From positions 1 to 64,000 of the forward strand of contig JADWOT020001571.1 in assembly GCA_036345935.2 (NCBI GenBank): a DNA stretch of 64,000 nt. Reading direction: 5' to 3'. Below the pieces are notes generated by a model. It made no database searches, was not told where the DNA came from, and saw nothing but the letters and a program-made list of their open reading frames with translations. This document shows, in pieces, positions 1-13,254 of the stretch. The translations under genes and the position numbers were made by a program. This DNA is from Taenia hydatigena (Eukaryota; Platyhelminthes; Cestoda; Cyclophyllidea; Taeniidae). Position 1 is the first letter of the stretch. Every line of letters begins with the position of its first letter.

Positions 1-1740
1 TAGCTTCAAGGCAGAGCGAGTTGTTACGGTGTGAAATTCCTGACTGTAAATTCAGCAGCGGTGCGCCAACGCATCCGCATGAGTGCGATGGAGTGTGTGC
101 ATGCAGGCAACTTTCTCCATCACTGGTGAAGTGATGAACGAGGTAGAGTGATGAAGGTCAAGCACAATTATAGAGGGACTAGTTTTATCGCTGCATCGCT
201 TTGTCCCTTTAATAAGTGCCGCTCTAATTAGCCGAAGATGGAGACACACACGCCGGCCTGCCAATTTGTACGGCCAGATTGACCACCTCATAATCCACCA
301 ACGTTGATGGCACTTTAGCTGCGCCTTTGCATTGGCTCCTTTGCAGCATACATTTGTTGGATTAAATAATCATCTTGGTTGAATGAGACGCGTTTGGTAA
401 ACACAGGGTCCCATGAGGAGATGCTTGAAGTTGGTATAGGCGGGTACCACCTCTCCGTGGGTTCGTTTGAGTTGTCGGTAATAGACGATTTCTCTGCAAT
501 GAAGTCATATCGTCTTCCGCTCCCACGATTAATGGGCTAGCTGTTTAGCACTTTTGGCATCAGTGGCATAACAATGTTGTCCATCTTTCATTCACTCACT
601 TTATCGAAAATGAACTCGCATGTTGGCCTGCATGGACAGGCAGCTGTGCGCTATTCGTGACAGGAGAAGATAGATTGTGGTCCTTCTTTTAATTTCGTTC
701 TCCAATCAATTTACTTCAATATGCCGCAGGTTCCTTGCTACTCCCTTCCTCCTTGGCTTTGTTTCCTTGAGACGAGTAGGGTGAGAGAAAGTGGCGAGTA
801 CTCTTAATTGCTGGTGATGCAGTGAGCGAAGCAGAGTGATGAGGGTTATGCTGCCTTGGGGAGTCCATATCACCCTTGAAGGAGGATGACGACGCTTTCG
901 TAGTGAAAGGCGTGTTCGCCGATCGCTTCTCGGCTAGCAATGATGAATACTCAGCCAAGCATATACACAGCGAATATGCCGACATGAGAGGGCGCTTGGG
1001 CATCCGTCCCCATTAGTGAATGATGGAATAGTTGACCCTTACCACCATGTTCCTTTTACTGGGTCGACAACGGAGGAGATGGACACCGACCTGCATTTGG
1101 TCGACTCATTCCTAGGAAATGATGGTCAAGTGGGAAAGATGAACGCAAAACCTGCCACACACCACAACAGATATGTTGGTACACTGCCGCTGACTTTGCA
1201 GCTAGAAAGTGCACAGGAAGAACTAGCCTCGCTCTATCGTTCACACTTGGCCCAGCCACTAAACAGACCATGGCTGCACAACCAATCTATTTATGCAGAC
1301 AGGTGTGCAGTGCCTGTTCAAAGGGTGTGGTAGATTTGCATTCATCTATTCCTTCTCGACTTCACTTCCAGCGTTTGCTGTTTCTCTCCTGGCCATAAAT
1401 TCTTTGGTGGTACTTTTCATCATTGGTGACGGAGTTGAGCGTACTGGCTAAGGTGTGAAGGCCTAGTAAACTGGGCCTGCTAGAATGACAGAGCCACTGC
1501 ACGAGAAGGTAGCTTTCGGAGGTGTTTGGATCGTTCTTCCAAATGCAGTTAACACGGAATGCCTTTTAGAAAGAGGTCGGTTGGATTGTCATTATAACTC
1601 TCCACTCCTCCTTCCCAATTTAATGATAATTTCATCTCAGCACGGAGAAGAAAATCAGTTCTGTTCTGCCTATTGCACAAATTATCATACAAAACGTCAA
1701 ATAAATACCATTAAGGCCTTGACTTATTCCTGATGGGTTA
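1..1740. repeat. Dispersed-repeat mosaic
   Basis: 60-290 reversed resembles 17,030-17,100. 866-1,000 is a copy of the ED/VF module. 1,165-1,265 matches repeats at 4,850, 24,290, 25,010, 27,220 and 34,200. 1,467-1,735 matches 23,838-24,110 directly (ACTGTGCCTGCTAGAA, GTTTGGATCGTTC). ORFs such as 1,016-1,333 are repeat-borne. Confidence 0.55.
866..1000 (+). repeat. ED/VF module, copy 1
   Basis: The frame reads KEDDDAFVVKGVFADRFSAS, then EYSAKHIHSEYADM. The same frame pattern recurs at 9,975, 13,255 (-), 16,885 and 28,420. Confidence 0.5.
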
Positions 1741-3500
1741 TGACCTACTCCGGGTACTTACCAACAATAGGTATGTACCGACGAATTCTCTCAACACCAT
1801 TGTATAGACGAGAAGGTAGCAAAGTGAGCGAATAAGGAGTCGAAGGAGATGGAGAAGGTGAATGATGTAAAGATATTGGCATGTGATACTTAATTCGAGG
1901 AGCCTTAATGGTTCTACAGGGCGTCAGTCTTGTTGATACTTTGGCATTAAGCAAGGAACTTTATTACTGCTAAGCTCTTGGGTCGGATGGAAGAAATGGG
2001 AAACGTGCCTACCGTAGTTAGCCAGCTTACACCGAAAAGCTTTATCATCCCAAATGGAAATGGGATAATAATCGCCTTCAAATTGTTTGATGCATTGTCC
2101 CATGGAAGAGTACTTGCCGAGTTACCAGTTCCTCGTCCCTTTGCCCTCGCATGGTACCCACGCACCGCACCCAGTCTTCCATGTATGTCCTCCAGGTATA
2201 AAACCACACTGCCTGCTTGCATCCTGGGTAAATGCATAGTCTACATTTAAGAGCAGTTTTGTAATGCACCTCTTCTCCTCACTTCAAGCCCTTCAGCCCT
2301 GGCGCAATCATCGCCGCAAATCACCACCCTTTCTCGAAAGTCCAATAAGTGGCAGAAGGAAAGAATAGAATAAGCGTGTTCCTAACTGGTGTCCCAGAGA
2401 GAAGTGTTAAAATGCCTATGTTTGCTCATTTATGCCACACTGCTCGATGACAAGCTGACTAGCAGTTTGATTAGTTAATCATGGGAGATCGTCTAAATTA
2501 ATCCCTCTTTTAGAGATGATAGTCGCATGACCAAGGTGAGCTGTCTGGAACTTTCACCCACCATCGCCATGGTTGTCGGTAATGGTTGGGCTTAACTCTA
2601 CCAAGTTCTCGAATAATATCTTCGAAGCAACCAAAATGAGTCGCCGGTGTAAATGCCTCCACGCGCATTAGTTGAGACACATTCAAACTACGATTGACGG
2701 AACCGTTTCTCATGTTGATCTGAGTAGGATGCTTCGCGTTGAATATGACACGGATAATGAGTCACAATCACGCAATCTTCTTCCTCCTTCAACCCTTTAG
2801 ACCTGCAATCTTCTCCTCTTTACGGCATGCACATGCTTAAACAAAACGTATACGTAGCAGGTGTGCCAGGAGGTAAGCGACGACATTGGTTGGTTGGATG
2901 TTTGCTACTAGTTATTTCATGGGACTACAAGTGATAGAGCTCTATGAAGACTTTGAATTGTAAAGTTAGAGTGTCCCTCTTTTCGGTACTTCTCGCTTAT
3001 TGACGCCTATGTGGCTAAATTCACATTCAGGCTTCTGGATTGGAGGACCAATGAGATCTGTGAGGCGTGATAAGCTTTACAGCCAATTAAACTTGAGTCT
3101 ACCTAACCAATAGAGACTCTGTTTTCTGCCTTGTCCTTGTTCTGATTAGTCATTGCATTGCAGCCCCTGCTTCAGCTCATGCTGCAGTTGATCAAGAATT
3201 CCTTGCCTGCTGATGGTGAAAGTAAAATGCTGGCGTTCCAACACTCTTTGCCTCACATTTTATTCCCCACCTGCACATCCTTTTCCTCCACCTTCTCCTC
3301 CTCCACCAAATCATTGCCGTCATTTTCTGATGGTCCCTCTGCCCTGCACCTGATTCTTGTGGAGCCAAGGCGCTGATCCGGAATCAAACAGAGCTGTGAA
3401 GGACCCCAGCTGATCTTTTTGCTGTTTTCGTGGTTAAGAGCCGACTCCTCAAACAGCTCTTTCTCTCCACACTCCTTTTCTCCTCGTCCTCGAGGTTGAT
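1741..3500. other. No gene recognised
   Basis: Short ORFs only; none has splice sites, a signal peptide or a relative elsewhere in the window. Confidence 0.4.
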
Positions 3501-3509
3501 TTAAATGAA

Positions 3510-3715
3510 GTTCAGTGCTACACCAAAGGCTTTGTTGTCCCCCATTTAAGCCAAATCGGACAAAGGGTAATGTAACATCGTCAGTGAATAAGGAGGGACG
3601 TACGTCGGCTGTACCCGGTTAACGTGTAGCTACCGTCATACCCAATGTCGGGCAGCTGGTCCGCTAGTCGACAAGAAACGCCGATTCAACTGACTGCAAG
3701 TACAAGAGACAACAA
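3510..3715 (+). repeat. Dispersed repeat pair, copy 1
   Basis: Matches 14,640-14,890 (CAGTGAATAAGGAGGGACGT versus CAGTGAGTAAGGAGAGACGT; CAGCTGGTCCGCTAGTC versus TGGCTGGTCCGGTAGTC). Confidence 0.5.
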
Positions 3716-4059
3716 CAAAAGTGATGTTTATGCACAAAAATGGGCAACATTGACCATATTAGGACTTCATTTTACGCTCATAAAGGGTGAAACGAGAGAG
3801 TTAAAACTGATGTAATGCCCTTGGAGTGATTTCGGATAATAAAACATAAGCTCGCCACGTCAAATGAGTCACACTTGCTGCTAGAATCGTGGTGCAGGCT
3901 AGATCTCTAGATGCTCGTTGATCTACGAAGAAAGAGAGATATAGTGACAAGAGGATAATGTGATTAACTGTTGCGTTCGAGGCATTCATGGAAGCGGATA
4001 TCAGCATAAATAACAATGCCGCCCCTCAGAATTCCCTGCACTGCTAACCTCTACCGCAG

Positions 4060-4310
4060 TGGATTTCCCTGACCAACAACCAACTTAGCGGCTCTATAAC
4101 TGACTAACAAACGAAACAGACCAAGTTACCAAGCGTATAAAAGACAAATTTTGTGGTTAGGAGACACTGCCATTCAACACGGAGCTACTAGCTCACGGAA
4201 TCACAAACAAACTGCACCAACCAGTTAGCGATCCATATAAAACCAAATTTAGTGGGCTGAGACACATTTACACACAACTCATAGCTACTAACTAACTAAT
4301 GAGTAGCATG
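4060..4310 (+). repeat. Two-unit tandem repeat, period ~100 bp
   Basis: CCAAGCGTATAAAAGACAAATTTTGTGG...GAGACAC-type unit at 4,120 recurs at 4,219 (CGATCCATATAAAACC...GAGACAC). Both end in a CTAACTAACTAA/CTAGCTCAC-type segment. Confidence 0.4.
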
Positions 4311-6204
4311 TCGCAGTGCCAGTGTATCGTTTAATGGGCCAGCCGGCTGCTTACCTTATATGCTAGTTCAGTCCAACATCACCCAAACCACATCCTAACA
4401 TCCATCAATCAGAGAGCGACGTCAGCTGTCCTTCGGAGAAGACTATTGGAATGTCTGTGCATGCAGAGTTAGCGTCCACTCCTCCTCAAATGCTTCCAGT
4501 CAGCAGATTAAGCACAGAATGGCAAGACGCATTGATGCTTTGCAGCAATAGCATTCTGCAATTGCAGTCACCACTTGCGTGCTCCCCACGTCACCACGTC
4601 TAAGCGTAAGCTATTCTAAAAAGAACCCCAGCTGTTCGACAGTTAGGAAAAAGGTTAATGCACCTATTCTTCACACGACAATGAAATCCTTATCGTACAG
4701 CCAATTGGTGCCTTAACTTGGCTTATGGTGAGTAAGAAATCAAAAACTTTCAAGATGTATGCGCCACAGTAGGAGCAGAAGCCCATCCTTGGAGTTAAAT
4801 GATGCTAAGTAAGGAGAGGTGAACGCTGAACCTAGTGCAGTCCTTCACGGACTGGTTGGCACGCCGCTACTGACATTGCAGCCACAAATTGTGCACAGAG
4901 GAACAGATCGCTCTACCTGGAGGCTACTTATCCATCAATGTTGATCAAGACCACAAGCATGTGACCTCCGCATGATGATCGACCAGGCACCAGAGGAGCG
5001 ATGCTTGCACAGCCTGCTTACTTGGAAATATGCCAAAGGTAAGGAAGGAGCTGGAGTGCCATCAACACAAATCAGAGGCGCTAAGGGCGTATACGCAAAA
5101 GAGCCCTTTGAGGGTGTTTGCAGTTAGCTTGGACTGCCAGTTGGGTAAAAATAAATGGGACTGCCGACTGCTTCTCATCAATCATTGGGGTGGTAGCTCG
5201 CCTTTGGATGACTTGAGTGTTTAACAAGCAGCTTTGAGGAAATTAACCGACCTCGTTCCATTCCCTAAAGACCTAAATTTTTGCGGGCGATCCATTGCTG
5301 CAACAGCACTCTCTCGCCATCTTCTGGACACCTCAACGGACGGCTACCATCATTGCGCATCGATCTTAGTAAAACAGGGAGAATCCCATCAGACCGATAA
5401 ATCTGGGTCTCTCACAGCCACAAGGATCCCACAAGGATCCAGTAAAGTAATGAATGGGTGCTGAATACTACATAGAAGAGAAAAACAATGAGTTAAATCC
5501 AACTTGAAGCACTGAGGGACGAATTGCATCCAGACGGAGCGATGTGCTCCATCCTGTGCAATTGCCGGGTATAATAGCAGAATTATGCCGACGAGTTCAA
5601 AAGGGTGTGCAATGAGTTTATCGCTTGTCTCTCCCTCCTTGGCTTTTGTCATCCTCAGGATGAAAGGAGGGAGAACAAGTAGAGGACAATTTTCGTCATC
5701 GATATGGCAAATAAGGTATAGTGATAAAGATTGAGCTCGTTTGACTGAAAACATTCCTCCCTCGAAGGTGAATGATGATACTAGTGCATAAGGGTGGGCA
5801 TCCATCAAATGCTTTTGGCCAAAGAAAACGGTTCAGTCTACCACGTCTACTTCAGTTATGCCGATATATCGAAACAATCAGCGATCCATCAACATTAGCA
5901 AGTGCCGATGCGATGACAGCAGAACCAGCAACGACACTACTCCTTGTCTTTTGGATGATGATCTAGAGTAGCATTTGATTTCCTACCGATACTCTACGTC
6001 TGAGAATCTCCCATCAACAACGCAGTCAATATCAACACTAGCATCTGGCTCGTAACCGTGACCGATGCAGCCAGAGGTGCCAAAGATGCCCGATTAAGCG
6101 TCTACAACTGTGCTTTCCTCCTCGTCCCTGTGGTCAGTGCTGCCCTGACCTCAAGGAAGGAGGTTATGTCCTCATTATGACAGTGAGAACTGGGACCTGA
6201 AAAA
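4311..6204. repeat. Dispersed-repeat fragments, no gene
   Basis: 4,850-4,930 carries the GTTGGCACGCCGCTACTGAC module. 5,590-5,660 (minus) carries ATGACAAAAGCCAAGGAGGG, also seen near 34,160. The 139-aa minus ORF 5,808-5,389 spans these pieces and is not supported as a gene. Confidence 0.45.
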
Positions 6205-6905
6205 CACGCCTTTGGGAGTGTGTTGATGCATTGTTTGAGTAAATTAAGGGGATCGCTCTTAACAACATTTGGGTTACCTGTTGGTCACCCCATGTGGACC
6301 CTTCAACGTGGCCGGAATGTGATCTTTACTTGCGTACGTGAGCTTCGCACTGCTCAATTGGAGCAAGCGATGAGCTTCACTCCCTCCCTACTTGGCCGAT
6401 CATTACGCCACCTTGTGCATCTGATGACGAGGAAAGGTAATGCGGAAGATCACCACTGGTGCTCAGTTGGATTAGAGGCGAGACCGTGCAGACGACATCG
6501 ACAGAAGCTGCCGTCGGCCTCAGTAGACCAGGACGCAACTAGCTTCGCAACTTCATCTCTTTCCCATCAACTCGCATTGATGGTGCTGTTTGCATGACAA
6601 CTGCATGCAGTCAGTCTCAACTTGATAAGGTCGACTCATCTGCAGCAGCCGATGTTAGAAGGAGAGGCAATTCGAGATGTGAGGTGGAAAGAGCACTTCA
6701 GCCATGTGTATGCCCATTAAATTGCCATATTACCGAATGCCTGTCGCATAGTAGGTAAGCTGGGTCGCTAAAAACCCTGTTCACTCATTTCTCACTAAAA
6801 ATTGACATTGTTAACCAATGCTTTAATGTGGTGGCGCCTCTCACACCCACCCACTCAGTCTACCGATGCTCGTCTTATTACCATCCACCCCATCTAGCCC
6901 ACATA
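6205..6905 (+). repeat. Dispersed repeat R2, longest uninterrupted copy
   Basis: Direct match to 32,205-32,592 plus 33,684-33,960: TTGCGTACGTGAGCTTCGCA, TGGCGCCTCTCACACCCACC, CACATAGAAGGC. This copy lacks the insertions found in the other. Its 125-aa frame (ELRTAQLEQAMSFTPSLLGR) parallels that of the second copy. Confidence 0.65.
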
Positions 6906-7439
6906 GAAGGCAAAAAGAGGGTGTTGCTGTGAAAAAAACTCTGTTAGCACGATGCAATCATGCTATGGGGTGTGGAGTAGAGGGATAGGGAGAAGGGGAA
7001 AAGAGACGAGGTGAATGATCCCTAACAACTTAAACAACAGAAGATGCGCCATCTTCCTGTGCGTCCTCTTCTTACTTCGCGTTGGTGTTTTGGCCCTAGA
7101 ATAACCAATGGAAGAAGAGAGGGTGAGGATGCGAAATGAAAGAAGGAATAAAACCATGCTGATGCGGCTAATGCCTGTAAATTAGGTGGTCTAAAGTGAA
7201 AGCAACGTTAGTGCTGCTGCTAGCTGCCTAAGCAATAAAAGCAAGTCAGCTGAATGACGTATACTGTGCCTGCTTTTTTGTGATTGAGCACAAAAGCATG
7301 AAGTAAGTCTTGAGCTAGAGCCGCTGTGCAACTCCTACAAAGTGGCTTGATCTGTACGAGGTGGAGGAGGAGGGAGTGAGACTTACTTGGATTGGTGCCT
7401 AGACACACGGCCTCAGTGGCCGGTGCAACCTCCTCGTCA
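6906..7439. other. No gene recognised
   Basis: G-rich minus-strand repeats near 6,960-7,030 resemble patches at 23,190 and 28,020. Nothing else seen. Confidence 0.4.
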
Positions 7440-7505
7440 CGAAGGGGAGATATTGCAAAACTGGTTGTCTCCTAGTCCACTGAGTGCCGGTGGCGCTCCC
7501 CACCT
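7440..7505 (-). repeat. Dispersed module R2 (fragment, inverted)
   Basis: GGGAGATATTGCAAAACTGG onwards is the reverse of 8,150-8,200. With the 8,093 copy it brackets the fold-back. Confidence 0.55.
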
Positions 7506-7618
7506 CGCCTTCCCTTCTTGTCACATCTACAAGGCAGCAGATTTTTTAGCGAAATGGACACACTTACAGTTGACAAGGGTTCCAGCGATTCCAACAATTG
7601 CCCACATGTAGGACCATG

Positions 7619-8092
7619 TGAGTAGGTTCAGCGCCTTCGACGTGTCCATCATGTCGATAGAGAAAGGTAAATTTGAGGTAAAGGCGGTTGGTGGTGGCAC
7701 GCATCTAAGCGGTGAATGTGCGATTTGCATGACTTAACAGTTGTATCTTGAAGCAGTTGCGCCTCGAAAAGCAAATTGGTCGAATTGCCAAGGAGGTTAG
7801 TCTATTATTATTGGCGTGGAGGAGAGCTCAAAGGCCACAGACCGAACAAAAATGACACACTGAAGACGGAAGAGGGAAAGGAGCGAAGTGTCGACGCCAA
7901 TAATAATAGACTAACCTCCTTGGCAATTCGACCAATTTGCTTTTCGAGGCGCAACAGCTTCAAGATACAACTGTTAAGTCATGCAAATCGCACATTCACC
8001 GCCCAGATGCGTGTCATTATCAACCGCATTTACTTCAAATTTACCTTTCTCCATCGACATGATGGACACGTCGAAGGCGCTGAACCTACTCA
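7619..8092. repeat. Long fold-back: 199-bp arms, 76-nt loop
   Basis: 7,619-7,817 is the near-exact reverse complement of 7,894-8,092 (pair 7,817/7,894: TTGGCGT and ACGCCAA; GAGGTTAGTCTATTATTATT and its complement). A 214-aa ORF (7,776-8,420) simply runs across the second arm. Confidence 0.85.
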
Positions 8093-8210
8093 CCGGCGCT
8101 CAGTTGGAGTTGAGGCTAGACCCTGTGGGCGCCACCACCGAAGGCTGCCACCGGCCTCAGTGGACCAGGAGACAACCAGTTTTGCAATATCTCCCTTCGT
8201 GACGAGGAGG
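8093..8210 (+). repeat. Dispersed module R2 (fragment)
   Basis: RRSVGVEARPCGRHHRRLPP frame; starts exactly where the fold-back arm ends. Confidence 0.55.
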
Positions 8211-9974
8211 TTGTGCCGGCAAAAAGTCCGAGAGGTTGCTCGTGCCTTAAGACCCTTTATCCGGCACCATTTGCATCACCGTCTCTTCAACCACCAGTCC
8301 TCTCATGTCGGTGCACTCACTCCTCGGTTTATGGATATAGTCTGCAGTGTCTGTGCGGCACCGCATTTGAGTCCTGGTAATCACCGCTACAAAGAGGACA
8401 AATTCTCTTCATGTGGTTGAGTGAATAGTCCTTCTAGTTGGACATTATGCTGTCAGAGCTTAGTAGTGTTGAAGCTTTTGGCGTTAACAGAAATCATTTA
8501 CGCCTTTGATGTTAGGGGCAATCACATACTCCACTACCCACTACTTCTCTCACTTAACGCATCAGTGATCAACCCATGACCCAATCTACGTCTTACTTTT
8601 AACAGCGAGCGTGACCCGTTTGACGTATCGACCCGCATTTTGTGTCATCATCGCCAACCTCAGCGTGAGGACATCACTACAGGCATTTGTACTTGCAACC
8701 AGTTGATAGTGCAGCTCTCTCGTTGACTAGCGAACCAGTTTGCGTCATTGTGGATGCAGGTACTGCCATTATGTGCCACTTCTCACTCACTGATAATTTT
8801 TGCGAACCACAAATGTTTACGTTATTACTTTTTGCCCGATGTCACTCAAGTGGATGGCAGAAATTAGGACCTGATATGGCAAAAGGCTTTATTTAAATCG
8901 AAATATCTTACCATAGTGCAAGGGAAATGGAATGAGGGAAAGGCCTTCCACCGCTCCTTTTAACTCAGAGTTAACATTTTGCCACCAAACCATTTGCTAA
9001 CGTTGACAAATCGGAATCCATTTCGGCACATTGGAACAATCGCACCACGTGTGCTTGACGAAGAAGTCCCTAATGCTAGACGAGAAGTTGTCTGCTCTAA
9101 ATCTACTCGTTCCGAGGAAAAAAAGCTATAAAGTAAAGTTAAGGAGGAATGCTCTTTTGTGGTCAGAGATCTTTGGGTACAGAAATGGAGGCGTAAAACA
9201 AACAAGCAAATCCATCGAAATGTGTGACATACTCGACTTTCATTCCCTTAGAGAGGGTGGGGTAAAAGCGGTCAACGAGCAGACTTTATTTGTACTTACG
9301 CAGCCAAGTAGACCGATTATCATCACACGGAAGATTTCGGGCAGTTCCATTTGTCTTTCAATGCCAATTTTACAGTCACAGGGCACACATGTCGGATGTG
9401 AGTAGATGGATTATATGGACGGCCTCCAGATAGAGCAAAGCTGTTCCTTTGTGTGCATTTACTGGGTGCAATGGCCGCAGTTTACCAACGCATTCGCGAA
9501 AGTGTACAATAGATTAAGCGATTGCCGCACCCACCTTGGCATTCGTTTCGATGCAGTGAAAAGATTAGGCTAAGAAGCCTTATTCAATAATTGTCTGTCC
9601 CTCATATCGTCAGTGATTTTGGTCCCTTCGCCTACTCATTACTACACAGGTGCAGAAGAAGCGGTTTAAGCGAAGGATGTAGCAAAATCACTTTTTTGAA
9701 TCATGCGATCATACAAAAGGGTAGGGAGCTGGGGGGTGGTAAAGAAGGGACAGATGAGGCCACTTGGTCCTCGCTCATCGTTGCACAAAAGAAGCTTTTG
9801 TGTTGAGTCTGCGACACAATTTCAATGGATTTGTTAATTTCTGTGATTGCATTCGCGCATCCTCTTGCTCTCATCTTCTGCGTAGGTTGTATTTTCTTAA
9901 ATAGACTGAAGTGAGAGCAAACAGGGAGCAATCTTCATTGGTGATATGATGCTCGTTCAGTGAGTACCTTACTT
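8211..9974. other. No gene; small repeat at 8,600-8,665
   Basis: 8,600-8,665 matches 29,005-29,070 (AGCGAGCGTGACCCGTTTGA versus AGCAAGCGCGACCCATTTGA). Other ORFs unsupported. Confidence 0.4.
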
Positions 9975-10110
9975 TCTTAAAGGAAGATGACGACGATTCG
10001 GTAGCCAGAGACGTGTTCGTCGAACGCATCTCGTCTAACTTTGAGGACTAATTAGCTAAAGCATATATAATGCAAACGTGTCGACCTGACGAAGTGACTA
10101 CACATCCGTC
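9975..10110 (+). repeat. ED/VF module, copy 2
   Basis: Frame KEDDDDSVARDVFVERISSN then FED and a stop. It leads into the 10.08-kb repeat unit. Confidence 0.5.
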
Positions 10111-12134
10111 TCCACTAATGATACTGCGGTCAGTCTGGCCATTGAATTCAGCAATGTTGCAACAGCACCAATCGCGTTAACAGTGGCGGTGGAGCAACAG
10201 CACCGGTTCTGGATACTGATACCCACCTGCATCCAATCTACTCGTTTTGAGTGAATGAGGACCAAGTAAGGAAAGACGAACTCCGCACCTTTACACACCC
10301 TTGCGAATGCTGCCTCCATAAGTTTTGAGACTCGATGAACTTTGTCCTTACACGCATCCAGTGAAAATCACCGTCTCATGTCGATGCGTACACTTCTTGC
10401 ATGGTTGATGTCATGGGAGGTGTCCTTTCGACCCAAGCGAGTTCTTGTAATCTTCGCAGTCTTAGGGATCCATCGGGCACAGGGGAGGCAAGAGAAAACA
10501 AGCATAAAATCTTTTCTATCTCACTGCTTGTCAGTAAGTAGCTCGCGTGGTTTCGTTTGCAAGAATGCCGTGTGATGCCTGTCTTAACAACGCCCCAAGT
10601 GGCATCAATCACACCACTTGAAAGCGAATTCTCGAGGTTATAAAATGAAAACATTGCTTAAAGAGCTGATCGCAATGTATGCAAAGGCCGCAGAATTCGT
10701 CCCTCCTTCTTGATCTCTACACTCTTGGAACAAGCAGAGTGTGAGCGGTTGGTACACAAAGCCTCATAGAATCCAATTGCTCGAGTCTGGCGCGCTCGGG
10801 TTATTGGGAGCTGCTGCGCACGCAGTTCATTTTCAAATCCTCGTCTTCTTGTCGACGACAGACAAAGCAGTCACATCGCTGCAATGTTCATGCTTCGGTG
10901 ACTTTGCGAAGCTGCTATCAAAGGATGAGATAGTCTGGGTTGCCTTCGTCTGCACATGCCGAGGCTGCAAATTAGTGAACTGCTGCTGCCTGGTAATGCA
11001 ATGACATTACAGGTGTTGATGCCAATTTAAATTAACTTCGATACTGGTTTTCCTGCCTTATTTATTTATGTTTGGCTGCTCGTGCTTCTTATCTTTCATC
11101 CGCTTTAACTTTGGCATAGTGGTATAATTCAAATCAAATTTCGCCTATTTCAAGTGTTAATTTTCATTACCCATTTTCGGAATTATCGAATAAAAGGAAA
11201 AGAGATAGGCAACGGTGCTTTGGGGTGGGTAGGTGAGTATGTGTGAGGGACGCCATAGTAACCTGTAGGAGGTGGTCAGGATTAATCAAATAAGTAGGGA
11301 AAGGAAGCAGCAATTGATGCGGATAATCCACTAGAATCACCAATATGCACAACAGTTGTCTCCTCTTAATTTCACTTCACCCCTTAGCATCGAACCGTCG
11401 TCTACCTCTCCCACTAACCAAATGCTTTCGCGCTCGATGACTTCAGACCTCGCATCGAGTCGTCAGAATGAAGTCTCTGACAAATCGGACAAAGGTGTTT
11501 GACCAGCCAACATAGGCATAGACATAGACACGGAGGGTGATTGCCTCAGATTGAAAGAATTCTCCAGCGGCTTCGTAATCCACTTCAACAACTACTGAAG
11601 GATTTCACCTCTACATTTAAGTGGTTGTTGAGGTAGTGCCCGGTCTTATTATTTAGAGCAGTCAACCTCTCAGCAACCCAGCTACCCACAATCGTATCAG
11701 CACTAAATTCTCGGGTGTCGACAAGGTGGATGACATTTCCATATCACCGGAAGCTGGTCAGAAAATGCAACACTGATAAATCTACTCCAATAGCATTTAG
11801 GTTGTACTGGGGATGACTTGCCCGACAGAGGGATCAAGTGATCAGGACGGACGCCTCAAGACGAGAGGAGAAGACTATGGCTTACACTGGGTTCGCCTCA
11901 ACGCCAAGCCATTCCATGGGCTACATTGAGCCACAGTAGCATTGGAAGTATAGGCCGAAATGAGGAAACTAATAATATGCAACTTTGTCACCATTGGGTG
12001 GTAAGGTAAACAAACCTCAAGTTCTCAAATTTCACTGATGGTATCGACGCACTCTGTAGGACACTGACAAAGTAACACAATCGCTAGCTGTCGATCAGGC
12101 GGATTTTCAGTTGGTTTGCTGCTCTGACCAGTCA
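10111..12134 (+). repeat. Long direct repeat, copy 1 (~2 kb)
   Basis: Colinear with 24,807-26,680: CACCGGTTCTGGATACTGAT, CATCCAATCTACTCGT, AAGCGAGTTCTTGTAATCTT, ATTTTCATTACCCAT, and TCTCAGC-ACCC/TCC...CCACA near the end. Clearly diverged. Internal ORFs are not conserved between copies. Confidence 0.7.
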
Positions 12135-13254
12135 CGCACACACCAACTTGAGGGACAGAATGTCAGGCTGTATAAAAACCCAACAAACTCCGGTAGAGAG
12201 CATTGTCCATCTAAGTTGTCAATCGCCATTAAATCATCATAATCATCAACTCATGTCAAGGGATAAGTGTCTTTGGGATTGTTCGTCAGTTGGAGTTGGA
12301 CTAGTCAGTCAGTTAGTCAACAATTTGTGCAGTAGCTAATTTAAAACTTCGCTTCCTTTCTCACTTAATTGCCAACGTGGCTAGCTGGTTGGGTGGAAGC
12401 TTGTTATGAGCATGGCAAGTTGGCTGAATAGGCAAAAGAGGCTAGTGTTTAACCGCCAGTGAATCAAGGCGCTGTGTATACGTTTACAGCTGCGTGTGAA
12501 GTTTTCAATTTTAGTGGCATTGTCCCTGTTGGTAGCAGGGTTGCTAGCGTTCACCGTGGGAGGGATAATGCACTGCGTTGAGTAGTTGGATCAGCTACAG
12601 GCACAGTCTCATGACCAACGAACTGGACTGCTGATCTGCAAGTCAACAGAGGAGGTGGCAAGATCCTTACGCCATAGTCGACAACACTGACAACGTAAAG
12701 GCTACAGGTATGGGTGACTAGGTGATGCTCCAACTAATGACGATGCCTTTCGTGCGGATTTGAGTGACACTACGCACTCAGTGATACAGCTGACTGGTCG
12801 ACTGGCTGGCCAATCTGCAATCTCGGTCGGCCAGCCACACAGAATCGTTATTCAGAGGAAGAACCTGCAAATAACTGCTGGTCTACCTTTGTTAACCACC
12901 TAGCTTGTCAGTTAAAAATAGCTTGCAACCCAGCCAACTCAAACATTGTTTGATTTCCAGCAGAAGCCAATCAGAGGGGCTAGTAAGCCCTGTTTGGAGT
13001 AATCTCTTCAATTTGTTATTCAAAGCGAACCATTTAAGACCTATGGGTGGCGTCAGTCGAGGCATTTGCCAAATGGGACATTATCATTAAGATGATTGCA
13101 AAGCCGGTGGTCAGAGGAGATTCTTGGGCAACTAACAATAGCACAAGGTCGTACCTCCATTCGGATCGTCGTAAAGGGGCAGTGCTAAAGGTTCCACTGC
13201 TACGTCACCGTCACTACAGAGTTGCTCTGTATGTAAGCTTGACTAAGTAGTCCT
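12135..13254. other. No gene; CTGGCTGGCCAA-type fragment
   Basis: 12,790-12,840 resembles 16,045-16,075 (GGCTGGCCAATCTGCA versus GGCTGGCCAACCTGCA). Nothing else. Confidence 0.4.

Noticed and set aside
5389..5808. 139-aa minus-strand ORF
   Set aside because: Built from dispersed-repeat modules also seen at 4.8 and 34.2 kb, with no conserved frame.
7776..8420. Longest ORF of the window (214 aa)
   Set aside because: It runs across one arm of the fold-back and an R2 fragment; related copies do not keep the frame.
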